NCBI GenBank assembly: GCA_032207245.1
Contig: CM063510.1
Span: 48,159,625-48,223,624, forward strand
Source of the DNA: Pardosa pseudoannulata
Lineage: Eukaryota > Arthropoda > Arachnida > Araneae > Lycosidae
Direction: 5' to 3'
Length of the DNA: 64,000 nucleotides
Shown here in pieces: positions 1 to 11,239 of this stretch. Every line of letters begins with the position of its first letter. Positions within the stretch are counted from its first letter, which is position 1. Both the position numbers and the translations under genes were made by a program. The notes below the pieces were generated by a model. The model was not told the DNA's origin, did no database searches, and was given only the letters and a program-made list of their open reading frames with translations.

Positions 1-29
1 ATTTTCATTTGATATATACATATGCATGT

Positions 30-32
30 ATG

Positions 33-65
<33 letters not shown>

Positions 66-66
66 T
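30..66. repeat. (TA)n microsatellite
   Basis: Alternating TA dinucleotides interrupted by single G bases. It is the first of several TA tracts in the window. Confidence 0.9.
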
Positions 67-1943
67 TGGTATTTAACACCAAAATTAATTTCTGCCTAGC
101 TCAACTATTCTTATGTAACTCATTTATGTAACTTAGTTTCGATCCTAGCGTCTTGCTGCGACTAATTGGTTGAACCACATGCGCCCCCACTCAATTATAT
201 AACCAAACGTAATGTGTGCTGCCAACAGAGAACCAAACGAGTGGTCTAAAAAAATTCTATGTTTTTATTTTCAAATTTTCTCGTTTTCTTTCGTGGCTTA
301 ACGATTGTTTCTTATAGATATAATTAATGGGCAATTTGCAGTGGATAAAAAACACCTATTCCATATATGCATGTGTATGTGTGCACGTGTTTGTATGTGC
401 GGCGACGTAAATCAAATAATTACCCCGTGCAAAAACAAATGCCGTTACTTCAATTCTAACTTTTTCTTTTTCCTGATGGCATCTCGTAATATTTTTCTTT
501 TCTTCTGCCATTTTGTATTAAAAGCTGTTCACTTCATTTCTCTCCATATGTTGTCAGATGTAAAGGAAATTCCTATGAATTGTATATTAAATATTTAGGC
601 TTCCGATGATATATTTGTTGTTCCTCTTCATTTATTTCCTCTCCATATGCATGTATATATGTTATTATATTATGATGAATAACAATATTATTATTATTAT
701 AGATTAAGATATATTAAATAATTACATTAGTTAATGTAGCTAAGTATTCTATCTAATTTATGTTTGGGTTTTAGAATAGCGGTTAACTGCCATAGTACAA
801 TATTTATGTGATGTTGTTTCTCGTATTTTAACTCCCTGGTTTTATTTTTGCAATCTACTGTCAGTACTACCGGTAAGCTTCATTAACAGTTATCTTGTCT
901 GACACATCTTTACTTGGCGTCGTAACATGATAAGTTACAATTTTTGTCCATTTTTTATGAAAAGGACTTTACAACACCAAAATGTATTTATCGTATAGAT
1001 TACATCTTTCAATTACATCTTTCACAACCGTTTAGTTAAATTATCTTTGTAATTACTGCTACTGAGATAAATCATTAAGCCTTTTTCGGGTATATATATA
1101 TAGTAATTTATTAGTTTATTAGTTATTAGTAGTAACGGAATGATCTGCTGTAACAATAATTATCTTAGGAGGTATAGATATTAAACACAACCCCCTTTGG
1201 CTATAATTCTTGGTTATTTTACAATTCAATGAGAATGAAATATCGAATTTCTATGCAAATTTTGTTCGGCTAAACGTCCACTGAAGCTTTAATAAACCTG
1301 AACGTTTGTGCTCAAAGACCTTGAAATTTTTTCCAGGGAATTTTTCCCCTACATTCGTAACATAAGTATTATTTCATTCCTGAATCGTTAAACTAATATC
1401 ATTTTCAGTTACATAACCAAAGGTTAGATAACATGTTAAAAACTATTTAATAATGCAAAAATGTCTTGACGGCCTTGGTTAAACAACTCGCATTGCAAAT
1501 AGTGATGCCAGAAGTGTTTGTAATAATGGTTAGCTGCTTTCACCAGGATATTTTCAAAGATCAATGTATTTAAGAGTGTCAGAATTAATAATTATTTCAT
1601 TTATTACGTAATTTTGTTTGGATGTCCCTGGCCACTTAATTATATTTTTTGTCTTCTATCCTTAATCTTTCTTCTTATTATTTTTATGTGTTTCTTTCCC
1701 CTTTTAGTTGTTTATTTCTCTGCTCGTTTCATTCTTGTGCTCACTATTAGAATTCTCTGGATTATAGGACTCGGCCCAGAGAATCCAGTTGAACTTACAT
1801 CTTGTAGATCTTGAATAAACTTTAAATATTTATTTTCTTTTTTTACTTTTTAATTTTTAATTTTAATTCCTTTTTATTTTTATCTATCCATCTTAATAAC
1901 TTAAAAAAAACCTTTTTTTTCTTTTTTATCTAATCTTTTTATA
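67..1943. other. No recognisable gene; AT-rich DNA
   Basis: AT-rich sequence with scattered short open frames lacking recognisable domains. A T-rich stretch lies near 1840-1940. I see no coding exon, RNA gene or element ends here. Confidence 0.6.
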
Positions 1944-2462
1944 TTAACCCATTAACGCCCTGATATTTCTGATGACTATATGTTAGTAAATACCTAGCAT
2001 AGAAGCTATTATAGCCACCTGCAAGTAAAACAAAATATGAAATTTAAACACCTTTAAATATGACATCAAGTCATCATTAGTGAGGAAGTGTCATTTTAAA
2101 ACAAAATAAGATGTCTTTAAAAAAAAAGGAAAACTTCGCGATAAGAGATTTATTTGCTATCATATATCAGAAAAGTACGGAAAAGAGATGACTTATTACA
2201 GATATGGCTATTCGCCATGATTTTGACCGGTATACGTTCAGAATACCGGTCATAATACATTCCTATTCTAAGCTTGAAAATCATAAAATGCCGATCGAAA
2301 CGACAAAATTATAGATAAGATCATATTTGAAAACTTAGGTGATTATTCATAAGATTAATATCTATTTCCATTAAAAAAGAAGAATCGTTTCAAGAAAACA
2401 AAAACTTTACAAACCATTTTTTGACTGTTCTCAAATGAGGACGCTGGGCGTTAATGGGTTAA
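1944..2462. mobile_element. TTAA-flanked piggyBac-like MITE (PB1)
   Basis: The element is bounded on both sides by TTAA. Directly inside are inverted ends CCCATTAACGCCC on the left and GGGCGTTAATGGG on the right, giving a ~511 bp body. TTAA target duplication plus a C-rich tip is the hallmark of the piggyBac superfamily. No transposase frame is present, so this is a non-autonomous copy. Superfamily assignment is inferred from ends and target site only. Confidence 0.75.
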
Positions 2463-2819
2463 TTACTAAGGACAGGGCCTTAATTATACTGTATTTCTTT
2501 AATTCATGACTCTGCCGTAAAAATTTTTATTTGCAAACTTATTACTCTCCTTAATTTAATGTAGCACATCAGTAAAGACACAATCATCGTTCACCACTTG
2601 GGATACAACTTAATAGTCAAGGAGCCCCAAACAAGCTGAACTTCTTGACTTGACTTGACTAAGGTGACTAATCGTCCTCCGTTTGAAATTCTGTCCTCCC
2701 TCAAAATTTGTCCTTCTAGATGTCGTCCTTTTCAGTATGTAATACTAGGTGTCATTCTTTTGGGCGGTTAAGTATTAACAGGCGAAGTATAATTATACCG
2801 TAAAATATTCTGTTGCATA

Positions 2820-2897
2820 AATTTATATGATACTAAATCCTACTTTCGAAAAAAAAGGCTAAAAGATATTTCGCAATGTGCTACAAAGAATCAATTG
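2820..2897 (+). repeat. Direct repeat copy 1 (~80 bp)
   Basis: The segment starting at TATGATACTAAATCCTA recurs at 3418-3498 in the same orientation with about 80% identity by eye. The two copies bracket a SINE (2940-3301). Confidence 0.6.
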
Positions 2898-2939
2898 TAT
2901 CGGATTTACCAGTTCTATGCAATCGTGTTTACACTCATT

Positions 2940-3301
2940 TTTTTTTCAATGCACCTGTCACGACAGACATATCTTCATGCCAAACATGCCTGCGGAACTA
3001 TTAATCATTTAACATCACTCGAGAAACACGTGTAGATTAAAGAATGTTGCGTTCACGCATAGAATTGCCCCATCTGGGTTCCCGTAATTTAAAATCTGGG
3101 ACCAAGCCGAAAAAAACGCTAGGCTTGGCCTGCCACCTCCAGTTATATCTTTTAAACTTGGAGGACATTACGACCACGAGATTATTTTACGACTTCCAAC
3201 CGCCATTAACGAACACAACTGATCTTTCGCCGGGTTGAGCTTCGAATTCCCAACCCTCCGGTTATGAGATTGACGCCTTTGGTCACTGAGCTACAACGGC
3301 T
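2940..3301 (-). mobile_element. tRNA-derived SINE, family B (tail type I)
   Basis: Read on the minus strand it starts with a tRNA-like head, GTTGTAGCTCAGTGACC (box A-like), followed by a degraded GGTTCGA box B. A body carrying GTCCTCCAAGTTTAAA and GGAGGTGGCAGGCCAAGCC follows. The 3' part (TACACGTG..., AACATG..., ATGTCTGT) matches the copies at 12821 and 24978. No coding content. Confidence 0.75.
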
Positions 3302-3417
3302 TACGAAAACTATGCAGATATTATTACCAGAACTATTTGTATCCTTATTTTACTCGACTAGACGTTTAGGTGTTAACTTGAGAAGGGTAATAATATCGTC
3401 AATAATGCAGTAATATA

Positions 3418-3498
3418 AAGCTTTATGATACTAAATCCTAAATTTAAAAAAAGGACTACGAGAAGTTTCACAACGTGCGATAAAGAATCAACTGTACA
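3418..3498 (+). repeat. Direct repeat copy 2 (~80 bp)
   Basis: Second copy of the 2820-2897 segment, ending in AAAGAATCAACTGTA. It lies just beyond the SINE on the side facing the CRAL-TRIO exon, probably in that gene's intron. Confidence 0.6.
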
Positions 3499-3558
3499 AA
3501 ATTTATAGATCGCTTTTACATCCATCCAAAATAAGTAGTTTATACGCAAGATACAAAC

Positions 3559-3748
3559 CATTAATAAGACGCCTGAGTTCTTTGAGACCCTGTATCCTGA
3601 CTTCTTCTGTTTCTCCTAACTCTTCTTCCGCCCTCTGCACCATTTCCGGAGTCAAGTCATTTATCCAAAATGGCAGGAGCTCCTCGGAGGACATTGTCGG
3701 GATCGCAGGCAGATATACTTTGGAGAGAGATGTGTCCGTAGTATTTAG
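3559..3748 (-). CDS. 5' exon of a CRAL-TRIO lipid-binding protein (alpha-TTP/clavesin-like)
   Basis: This is the only host-gene exon I can support. On the minus strand a strong acceptor (pyrimidine tract then TCTCTTGCAG) ends at 3749. About 54 nt of 5'UTR follow, then ATG at 3694 and 45 codons, then a GTTTGT donor after 3559, leaving phase 1. The peptide begins MSSEELLPF and contains DLTPEMVQRAEEELGETEE and LKELRRLI. That is the usual start of arthropod CRAL-TRIO N-terminal domains (tocopherol-transfer-like proteins), which bind small hydrophobic ligands in the cytosol. The next homologous segment (acidic loop, then FLRARK) would have to start with D or E and is not visible at lower coordinates. 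It may lie beyond the left edge, or this may be an orphan exon. The open frame upstream of the acceptor reads through intron and should be ignored. Confidence 0.72.
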
Positions 3749-3789
3749 CTGCAAGAGAAATAACATAATTATCATTCATAACTAAGAAT

Positions 3790-4495
3790 TTTTTTTTAAA
3801 TCTGATATGGACATCATATTACTTCCTTATAAGTCAATGAAATTGTACACATATTTTGCTACATTCATTTAAACTTGTTTTATTTGAAATCATTTCTCCC
3901 ACCCTTCAATAGAGTGGACGCGAAGCTAAAATATTATCTTTCAATAACTTAAAAAAATTATACAATATCGTAAAGCATTATACAATAAAATACAATTTTA
4001 CAATTATTTACTTCTCTTGTGAGTTAGGCGACTTAATGGACTTTGGGTAAGACTAAACAAGAAAAAATAAATTTATTAGCCAAGAGTTCACAACTCAGCA
4101 CAGTCCAGAACAATCTCGGTCAGAACAGATAGCATAGAATAATCCAGTGTCTTCTGGTACAGTTCAATGCACAGCGAACACAAAAACACAAATTCAATGC
4201 GAGTGCTAAATTACTACCATGTGACGAGACAAAACAACACGTATTCGGACTCTGAAGTCTGCTTACAGAATGCCAAAAAAAACGACGAACTGATACTTTT
4301 ATTATTATACTAACAACAGACTTTTATTATTATATTTCCGCACTTTGAGGGTTCTAGAAGTATCACTCCAAATATGTCACCAAAAGTCGCCAAATTTGGC
4401 TTCTGAAATATATTTTTAAAAGCCTCACCTGCAAGCTAAAATAGGCATATTTACAACTGTCGTAACAATGTTAAATCAGCAATTAGTAAAATTCT
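3790..4495. other. No recognisable feature; probable intron or upstream DNA of the CRAL-TRIO gene
   Basis: AT-rich and without a coding-like frame. It lies upstream of a splice acceptor on the minus strand, so it is most likely intron separating the coding exon from an upstream non-coding exon. Confidence 0.45.
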
Positions 4496-4569
4496 ATTCA
4501 AGAGTGTGTATTATATATTAGTTCAACAATGAGTAGAGTTCAAGTAATGCTATTTGACGTAGATTAGTG

Positions 4570-4856
4570 CCATTAATATACGTTATATTCATATTTTCCA
4601 TTACGTAGAGTTCAGATTGCATTATAGAATTGATGTAAAAATATAAATGTTACAACAGTCCTAAATATAAAATGTCACCTTTCTACGACTAATCTTTTTC
4701 AGTTATCTATGGAACCATTAATATACGTATACTAGAGTTTTTCGTTACATGAAGCACAGCTTGTAATCAAAAAGGAAGGTGCAAAACTATATGCTACAAC
4801 AGCTCTAAATACAAAATTTCAACCTTATACATCTAATCATGTTTGAGTTATCCGAA
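4570..4856 (+). repeat. Two-copy tandem repeat (~150 bp unit)
   Basis: Copy 1 (about 4570-4706) and copy 2 (about 4710-4856) share CATTAATATACGT, a TTTTCCATTACGTAGAG/TTTTTCGTTACATGAAG block and a CTACAACAGCTCTAAATA block. They are diverged and non-coding. Confidence 0.6.
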
Positions 4857-4990
4857 ATACATACGTATGTACAGACGACATATCGAACTAGTCAAAATTT
4901 ATTCACGCATGGTCAAAATAGGTACCTCCTTTGAATTATGAATACCGAAATTTTTCTCGATTTACAATGCTTCCTTTACTGCGTAGAAAG
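4857..4990 (+). repeat. Dispersed repeat, copy 1
   Basis: Contains a CGTATGTACAGACGACAT start, then ATTCACGCATGGTCAAAAT and an ACAATGCTTCCTTTAC end. A homologous block is at 5950-6080. It resembles the 3' tail of a dispersed retroelement, but no RT is attached. Confidence 0.5.
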
Positions 4991-5949
4991 CAGTTAAAGG
5001 CAAACAAAGAGCAATTAATCACTAGTATTTACTCCTTGAGTAATCAATCATTCACGTATAAATTTTGAAACGGCAGTGTTTAATTACAGAAATCAGTTAA
5101 GAGTTAAACACAATATCGTTACAAGAAAAATGGAGTGATATTAATGAAAAGTTTACGAGCATGTGTTTTATTTCAGAATACTGATAGAATCAAGCACATT
5201 TTATTTTACTAGTTATTTTTTTTTTTCGTTTGTGGAATACTTGCATGCGGAAATTACCACTCTTTTCAACACAACTGTATGATAGTTCAGGGTTTCTTAA
5301 ACTGTTTCGTGTGGGGACACTATAATATTTCCACTGGTCAGACTTGGGACCAGTGGACTCCTCCACTCGTCGGACGTGAGAAGGTATAAAACCTTATTTT
5401 CATGTCCGACTAGATATTCCACTTCGGAACAAACCTGGAAGTCCTCAAGCCATACGGGCCCGGATCGGTGTATGAAATGAAATATCCGACTAGATAAACT
5501 ATCACTGATCGACGTTCTCAATTCTCACTGGCTGTTCTAATCCCGATATAATCCTAAAAAACAACAAAACCAATCAGTCTGGCATAAGTCTGAGGCGTGA
5601 ACGGATTCTCCAACCACAAAAATGCCGTGTTTTTCTATCACCAAATTCTCTCTAGTTTTTGTGTCATGAACTCACGAATCCACCATTATCTATCCTTTAC
5701 CACCTTTTTAGTTGTTTTATCACATTGTGTGCGGGTACATTTAGTAGCGGAATTGTACCGGGAATGGGCGTTTTGCGCGTAAATTTAGTTATTCAATTAA
5801 ATCTCAACAGATCGAAAAATATTTAATTTTTTAACCAACTTTTCGTATTTTACATTTAAGTATATAGAAATATATTAAATATATAAAAATTATATTAAAA
5901 TTATATCAAATATATGAAATTCAAAATTAAAATTCAAAATTAAAATTTC
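4991..5949. other. No confirmed gene; possible hAT-like tip at 5288
   Basis: AT-rich DNA. A tip-like CAGGGTTTCTTAAACTG at 5288 resembles hAT terminal sequences, but no matching second end or 8 bp target duplication was found. A 74-codon minus-strand frame at 5297-5521 has no motif I recognise. Confidence 0.35.
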
Positions 5950-6080
5950 CTTTGGACGTACATACAGGCGTAACACTGCAACTCATCAAAATTGATTCAG
6001 GTATGATCAAAATGAGTATTTCAGAACGAAATACGAACATTGAAGTTTTTCGTGAATAGAATACTTCCTTTTAATATTGC
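5950..6080 (+). repeat. Dispersed repeat, copy 2
   Basis: Homologous to 4857-4990: GACGTACATACAGGCG start, GGTATGATCAAAATGAGTAT middle and AATACTTCCTTTTA end. Confidence 0.5.
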
Positions 6081-6840
6081 TTTTAAATATTTCACTTGAC
6101 CAAATCCCTTTTCAATGTGTTCACAGACTTAAATTTAATTTAAAGCTGCATGAAAACTTTCTATTTTTTATTTTTAAGTGTTACAGAAAATAGTGATTTG
6201 GTAATTTGGAATCTAACTTAAAAGCATATTAAGAAAAATAAAATTTCTTTGAACATTTCATACAATTAAAATTTCTTTTTAAATTTTTTTAAAAGTTTTA
6301 GGACTTTTACAAATATTAATTATTTTTCACCCAAGAAACATTTTGAGATCTATGAGAGCCTTGTACACAAGATTGTACACAGATTTTTAGATTAATTTCA
6401 AAATACATTTTTAAAAACTTTTACGGGCATTTAAAATGTTAAACAATGACTCTTAACAGTTTCTTGAATATATTTGTATACATAATAAAAAATAAGCAAT
6501 ATATTGCTTATCCCTTACAAAGTGTTATTCTATATATTACAGAAAACCTTTATTAAAAATTTAACACTTGTATTTTAAATGCGGAAAAAAAAGTATTTAG
6601 CAATTTTAAATGTATGGAATTCAAGCAGTGATGTAACGTTGGAGGAGAAGATGTGTGGTTTGTAATCCCCCTAAAGTGTGCTGCATACATGTATTATAAA
6701 TTTAAGGATTATTATATTCATTTTGAGATATGAGTAAAAGGGGCAAAAACGACCCCCATGGAAAAATTCTCTGTACGCACCTGAATTCAAGGTAAAACAA
6801 ACAAGGAAAAAAATTCCATATAAAGTAATCATTATAACGA
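6081..6840. other. No recognisable feature
   Basis: AT-rich sequence without coherent open frames, inverted ends or repeats that I could identify. Confidence 0.5.
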
Positions 6841-7018
6841 TTAGTTTGGTTGGAGAGCTTCGGACTACTGTTTTGTTACACGAGGGCTAATGAGATCGAG
6901 ACCTACTGCTTAAAGCTGATTTCGAGCGGCTTCGAACATTCATGTCATCAGCGTGATTCGAACCCACGAACTCCATTCCCGAAGAAGATCGATCAACCAT
7001 TCGGTCATAGTTCGGCAA
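6841..7018 (-). mobile_element. tRNA-derived SINE, family A (near full length)
   Basis: On the minus strand it runs GCCGAACTATGACCGAATGG (box A region), then GTGGGTTCGAATCAC (box B), then the body AAGCCGCTCGAAATCAGC and TTTAAGCAGTAGG, ending in a CCAAAC tail. The internal Pol III promoter arrangement identifies a tRNA-derived SINE. The family recurs at least eight more times in this window. Confidence 0.85.
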
Positions 7019-7080
7019 TCAACAATTATTTTGTGTCGGAAGTATCAGATATGAATATACTGCAGTAAATTCGAAAGTTG

Positions 7081-7555
7081 AAAAAGATTTAATTTAATAA
7101 AAGTTATAAAGTGAATGTAATGAAGTAATTAAGTAAAAAAAGAGTTAATTTCATAAAAGTTTTAATAGCAGTGATCCTCTTGAAAACTCTAGAGCGTCTT
7201 ATCATTCGATTATGAACAATTGTTTAAAATCAAACGATGAAAAGGCAAAATATTCAGGCAAAATATTGACTTTCTACCTTTTAAAACTACAGTTTAATAC
7301 CCTTTTAACATATAAGTTACCGTTTAATATATATGTCATTAAGTTCTTTTACCGTTTAATACATAATTCCTAAACTGAATGTAATAAAGTAATAAAGAAA
7401 AATAATTTAATAGAAGTTTTAATAGCTGTGATACACAGAAAATAGTACAGCGTTATATAAACAATTGTTGAAACGATAAAAAAATAAAACAAAATATTTC
7501 CTTTTTTCCCCTGTATAATTACTGTTTAGTATCCTTTCAAAATAAAAATAGCTGT
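7081..7555 (+). repeat. Diverged two-copy tandem repeat (~285 bp)
   Basis: Copy 1 (7081-7340) and copy 2 (about 7370-7555) share GTGAATGTAATGAAGTAAT, AGTTTTAATAGC(A/T)GTGAT, AACAATTGTT and ACTGTTTAGTAT-type blocks. Non-coding. Confidence 0.55.
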
Positions 7556-8047
7556 AAGTTGTCCAACTGTGTAAATACCCCCTCTATATTCATCTCTACA
7601 TGTCCTGAAGCAAATTTTTCGCGTACCCTTGCAATCTTAGAAAGGTCTCGTCGAAACTAGAAGACCTTGGAGACTTTCCGTGTCGAAACATCACACTTTG
7701 TGTTCGCAGTAACCAAAATGCTAATTTAAAATTATTTCGAAATAGTACTCCCGCCTGTTCCTGGTTTATGACATCTTCACCTTGTTAAACTTCCTATGTT
7801 TCAGATCTTGTCAGGCACTTAATTGCTCGTTTATTTTTTTTTTCTACTGCAAAAGTTTATGTTCTTGTATTTTATGTTTCCAACTTCTGAGAAATCCTGC
7901 TGTTTTTGTTTACATTCCATACGTTTGTTTTACGTTGTCTGAAACGGTTGTAAAATGTACATTCAAGGTCTAAAAGCTGTTTAAAAATGTATCTTCAGAT
8001 TTAAACTCTGATAGTTTTCCATTGAAAATTAGAGAAAAAAAAAAGAA
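7556..8047. other. No recognisable feature
   Basis: AT-rich DNA up to the left arm of the 8-13.8 kb inverted structure. The 63-codon plus-strand frame at 7782 shows no domain. Confidence 0.5.
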
Positions 8048-8458
8048 TCACGTAAATGACAACCGTAAATTACACAAACTTGTGAACTATTGCACACTTT
8101 GTTCTTGGAATTTTATTTGCATAGATAGTGGGAAAAATATGTATTACCATACTTGAGAACACACAAAAGAATTCTTGAAAACAAAATGTCCGTGAAATTT
8201 ACAGTATGTGTATGTAATGAGCATTTTAACCCAGAACAAATGAGAAAAAGATATCCATATTAGCTGCGGTGCAGCCGATAGCAAGAAAATGAAAAAGTAA
8301 AAATTCGAAAATAAAAATGTGAGTTTATTTTAGCATTTCGTCTCCAGGACTTATAAGGTAAAAATATGTATATAAATAAATTTTCATACATAAAACGAGC
8401 AGTAACAGCAACGTTTGGCAAGAACAGAATAGCGTTATAGTGTTAAATAAATTTTCAT
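8048..8458 (+). repeat. Left inverted arm of the composite
   Basis: About 325 bp of unique head, including TGTGAACTATTGCACACTTT and ATCTCG/ATTTCGTCTCCAGGACTTATA, followed by the first satellite unit (AATAAATTTTCATAC). Its reverse complement is at 13366-13782. Confidence 0.9.
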
Positions 8459-9010
8459 ACACTAAGCAAGCAGACGTAATAGTAATAGCAACGTTCGGCA
8501 AGATCAAAAAAGCGTTACAATGTTAAATAAATTTTCATACCATAAACAAGCAGACATAATAGATGTAGCAACGTTTATCAAGAACTGAATAGCGTTCTAG
8601 GGTTAAATTTTCATACGTAAAAGAGCAGACGTAATGGTAATAGCAACGTTCATCAAGAACTGAATAGCGTTCTAGGGTTAAATTTTCATAGCTTAAAAGA
8701 GCAGACGTAATGGTAGTACCAACGTTCATCAAGAACTGAATAGCTTTTTTAGGGTTAAATTTTCATAGCTTAAAAGAGCAGACGTAATGGTAGTACCAAC
8801 GTTCATCAAGAACTGAATAGCTTTTTTAGGGTTAAATTTTCATATTGTAAACAAGTAGACGTAAAATTAGTAACAACGTTCATGAGGAATAGAATAGCGT
8901 TCTAGGATTAAATAAATTTTTAGACTGTGAACGTGCAGACATAACAATAGTAATAACTTTCAACAAAAATAGAATAGCCTTCTACACCTAAATAGGTTTT
9001 CATACCGTTG
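8380..9010 (+). repeat. Satellite array 1, 75-80 bp units, about 8 copies
   Basis: Each unit contains AAATTTTCATA, GCAGACGTAAT, CAACGTTC and AATAGCGTTCTAGGGTTA. Spacing of the ATTTTCATA marker is 80 bp in the first units and about 75 bp later. The minus-strand open frame across units (8535-8732) is a by-product of the periodicity. Confidence 0.88.
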
Positions 9011-9120
9011 ACATGGGGTGTGAGCCAGCCAGTGTGTAATGCCAGTTATGTGATAGCGCGGGTGAAGCGAAACTAAGTTATATAAAGATTACGCTGAGGC
9101 AAGAAGGAATTAATTTTAGA

Positions 9121-9455
9121 GTCGCCAATTTTCCAAAATTTTCTCATTTTGGAGAACAAAAGAGTTTTGCAAAAAAGTGCAATTTAAGGATAGAATCGCC
9201 AGAAATTTGTTTTTAAATACAATTCTAATAAAGCAGGTTAGTTTTAAGTTAAAATATCATTATATGTATGTCTAATGTATAAAACTGTGTCGCCAATTTT
9301 CCAAAATTTTCTCATTTTGGAGAACAAAAGAGTTTTGCAAAAAAGTGCAATTTAAGGATAGAATCGCCAGAAATTTGTTTTTAAATACAATTCTAATAAA
9401 GCAGGTTAGTTTTAAGTTAAAATATCATTATGTATGTCTAATATATAAAACTGTT
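9121..9455 (+). repeat. Two-copy tandem repeat, 168-169 bp, nearly identical
   Basis: Both copies start GTCGCCAATTTTCCAAAATT and end near TAAAACTG. They differ only by a TA count and a few bases, which suggests a recent duplication. Non-coding. Confidence 0.9.
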
Positions 9456-9762
9456 AGTGTGAATATATTAAATACGACTGAGCTCAATGGTACAATTTAC
9501 AGGCATGAAATTTGGTACAGGGGATCTTCATAATACCATGTGAAACTTCGTCTTCCCTTTTTTCATTTTTTTAATTAGTTTCTTTAATTGCTTTATTTTG
9601 TATTAAATTGGTTATAATCTTTTGTTTCTGACAAAATTAAATAAATAAATAAATCCATCCTTGGAGTTTTTATAACAGTAGAAATATGGATAATAGATAA
9701 AGATAATTTAGTCACTCCCATTTTATAGACTAGACCATGCACTACATTTACTTCTACAAAAC

Positions 9763-10995
9763 TATCTCCTATATAATAACAGCCTAAGTTATCTGTCCGT
9801 CTGTCCTCGAATTTATGAAGCAGTTGGACCTGGAATGGGTAGAGGCATTCCTATTAGATTTTTTATCAGTTAGGGTTAGCAAAGTTCGAAATCCCCCCTT
9901 CCCCCTTTTCTAGCATTTAATGCCCTTATTTCAAGCCTTATTTTCCCCGTTTAAGAGCAGGAGATTAAATTTATCAATTTATCACATAGTAAATAGGTAA
10001 AAATAACATTTTTTTTCTAGCATTATGACGTCATTCCTTTAACCATCTCATTTAATTATTTCTTATTTTAAATTATTTAAATATCGTCTGCATTATTTTC
10101 ATACGTTTTATCTCTGAACTTAGATATTACGTAAATAATATTTGGCTTAAATAATAGATTAGGTACATAGGTGATAATTTTAAATCTAATCATCAATTAT
10201 TTTTTGTTGTAATAAAAATTTTATCACCGGTATTAACAACAAATTCTATCTACCTTCAGAGTGTAGTAGAAATGATAGTTTCATTCCTTTTCTTCCATTA
10301 ATTACTGTGTCAAAAAGAACTTAACGATAATTTCGACGTCACTAAGAAAACTTTGAATTATCTTTCTAAATGAATTCAACTTGATTCTAAATTGCATTCA
10401 TAGTATCGGGAGACTTTAGAGGAGTATGAAGATAAACAAATTATTGAGCTTATACCAGATAATTCTGAGCCAAAAAACAAATCATTTTTTTACCTGCCTC
10501 ACAGGGTAATTTACAATTCTGGAAAATTAAAAATTTTACTGATCCCGTCATATGACGGGCTATGTGATAGTTCCATATAGTTAAACAGCAGGTTCAAGAT
10601 TGTATATACACGCTTTTAACAGTTTAGTTTCTTTATCATCCTTAGAATTTTATCCTTAAGTCTCGACATTTTTAGCAGTTATAATAATACACTTAAAAAA
10701 TGAAAATAACTTCTATAAGCAAGAGGATTTTATAAAATGAAAGTTAATCTTACTTGATATCCTTGCTTTTTAATAATTTTTTTTAATTTGATCCCTATAC
10801 CATGTGACTTTTTCGTAAATCTATTTCATTTACATAACTTTCTATGTTGAAGGATTCGTCATAAGAATTAGCCTCTGCCCATTCTCTTCAAGATTCAAAA
10901 TACGTTTCGTTTCTCAAGATAACCGTGTTCTCCGAATAGAGCTCAAGTGCTGACATCTGGCGGAATACTCGAAGCATTATTATTATATAGATATT
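9763..10995. mobile_element. Possible non-autonomous element with imperfect ends
   Basis: The left end reads TATCTCCTATATAATAAC followed by a GTCCGTCTGTCC tract. The right end, reverse complemented, reads TATCTATATAATAATAATGC. The matching ends and the 5' GTCC/GTCT tract resemble AT-rich ends of Helitron-like or similar non-autonomous elements. No Rep/helicase or transposase coding is present and class is unproven. The interior is AT-rich. Confidence 0.35.
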
Positions 10996-11239
10996 TCGTT
11001 CTATTTCTTTTCAGATGTCACGCCCTTTTGTTCGTAGATTTAACTCTTTCCACTTTTACAACCAACTTAGCCTTAATCATATAGTTCTATCCTTAAGTGG
11101 AGGAGATGTTTTGTGGACAACATAATAAATTATTTAAAAGCTGAGAATAACCTTAATCTGCTATAAATCTTTTATTGAAATTAGAGTTCGCATTATTTGT
11201 CTTTCCTTGCGTTTAAAAGGTTTTAAAAAGTTGTCTTAT

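Noticed and set aside
3582..3785. 67-codon plus-strand frame
   Set aside because: It is the antisense shadow of the CRAL-TRIO exon.
5288..5521. hAT element starting CAGGGTTTCTTAAACTG
   Set aside because: Only one tip was found; no matching end or 8 bp target duplication.
8535..8732. 65-codon minus-strand frame with repeating peptide
   Set aside because: It is produced by the 75 bp periodicity of satellite array 1, and indels between units destroy it elsewhere.
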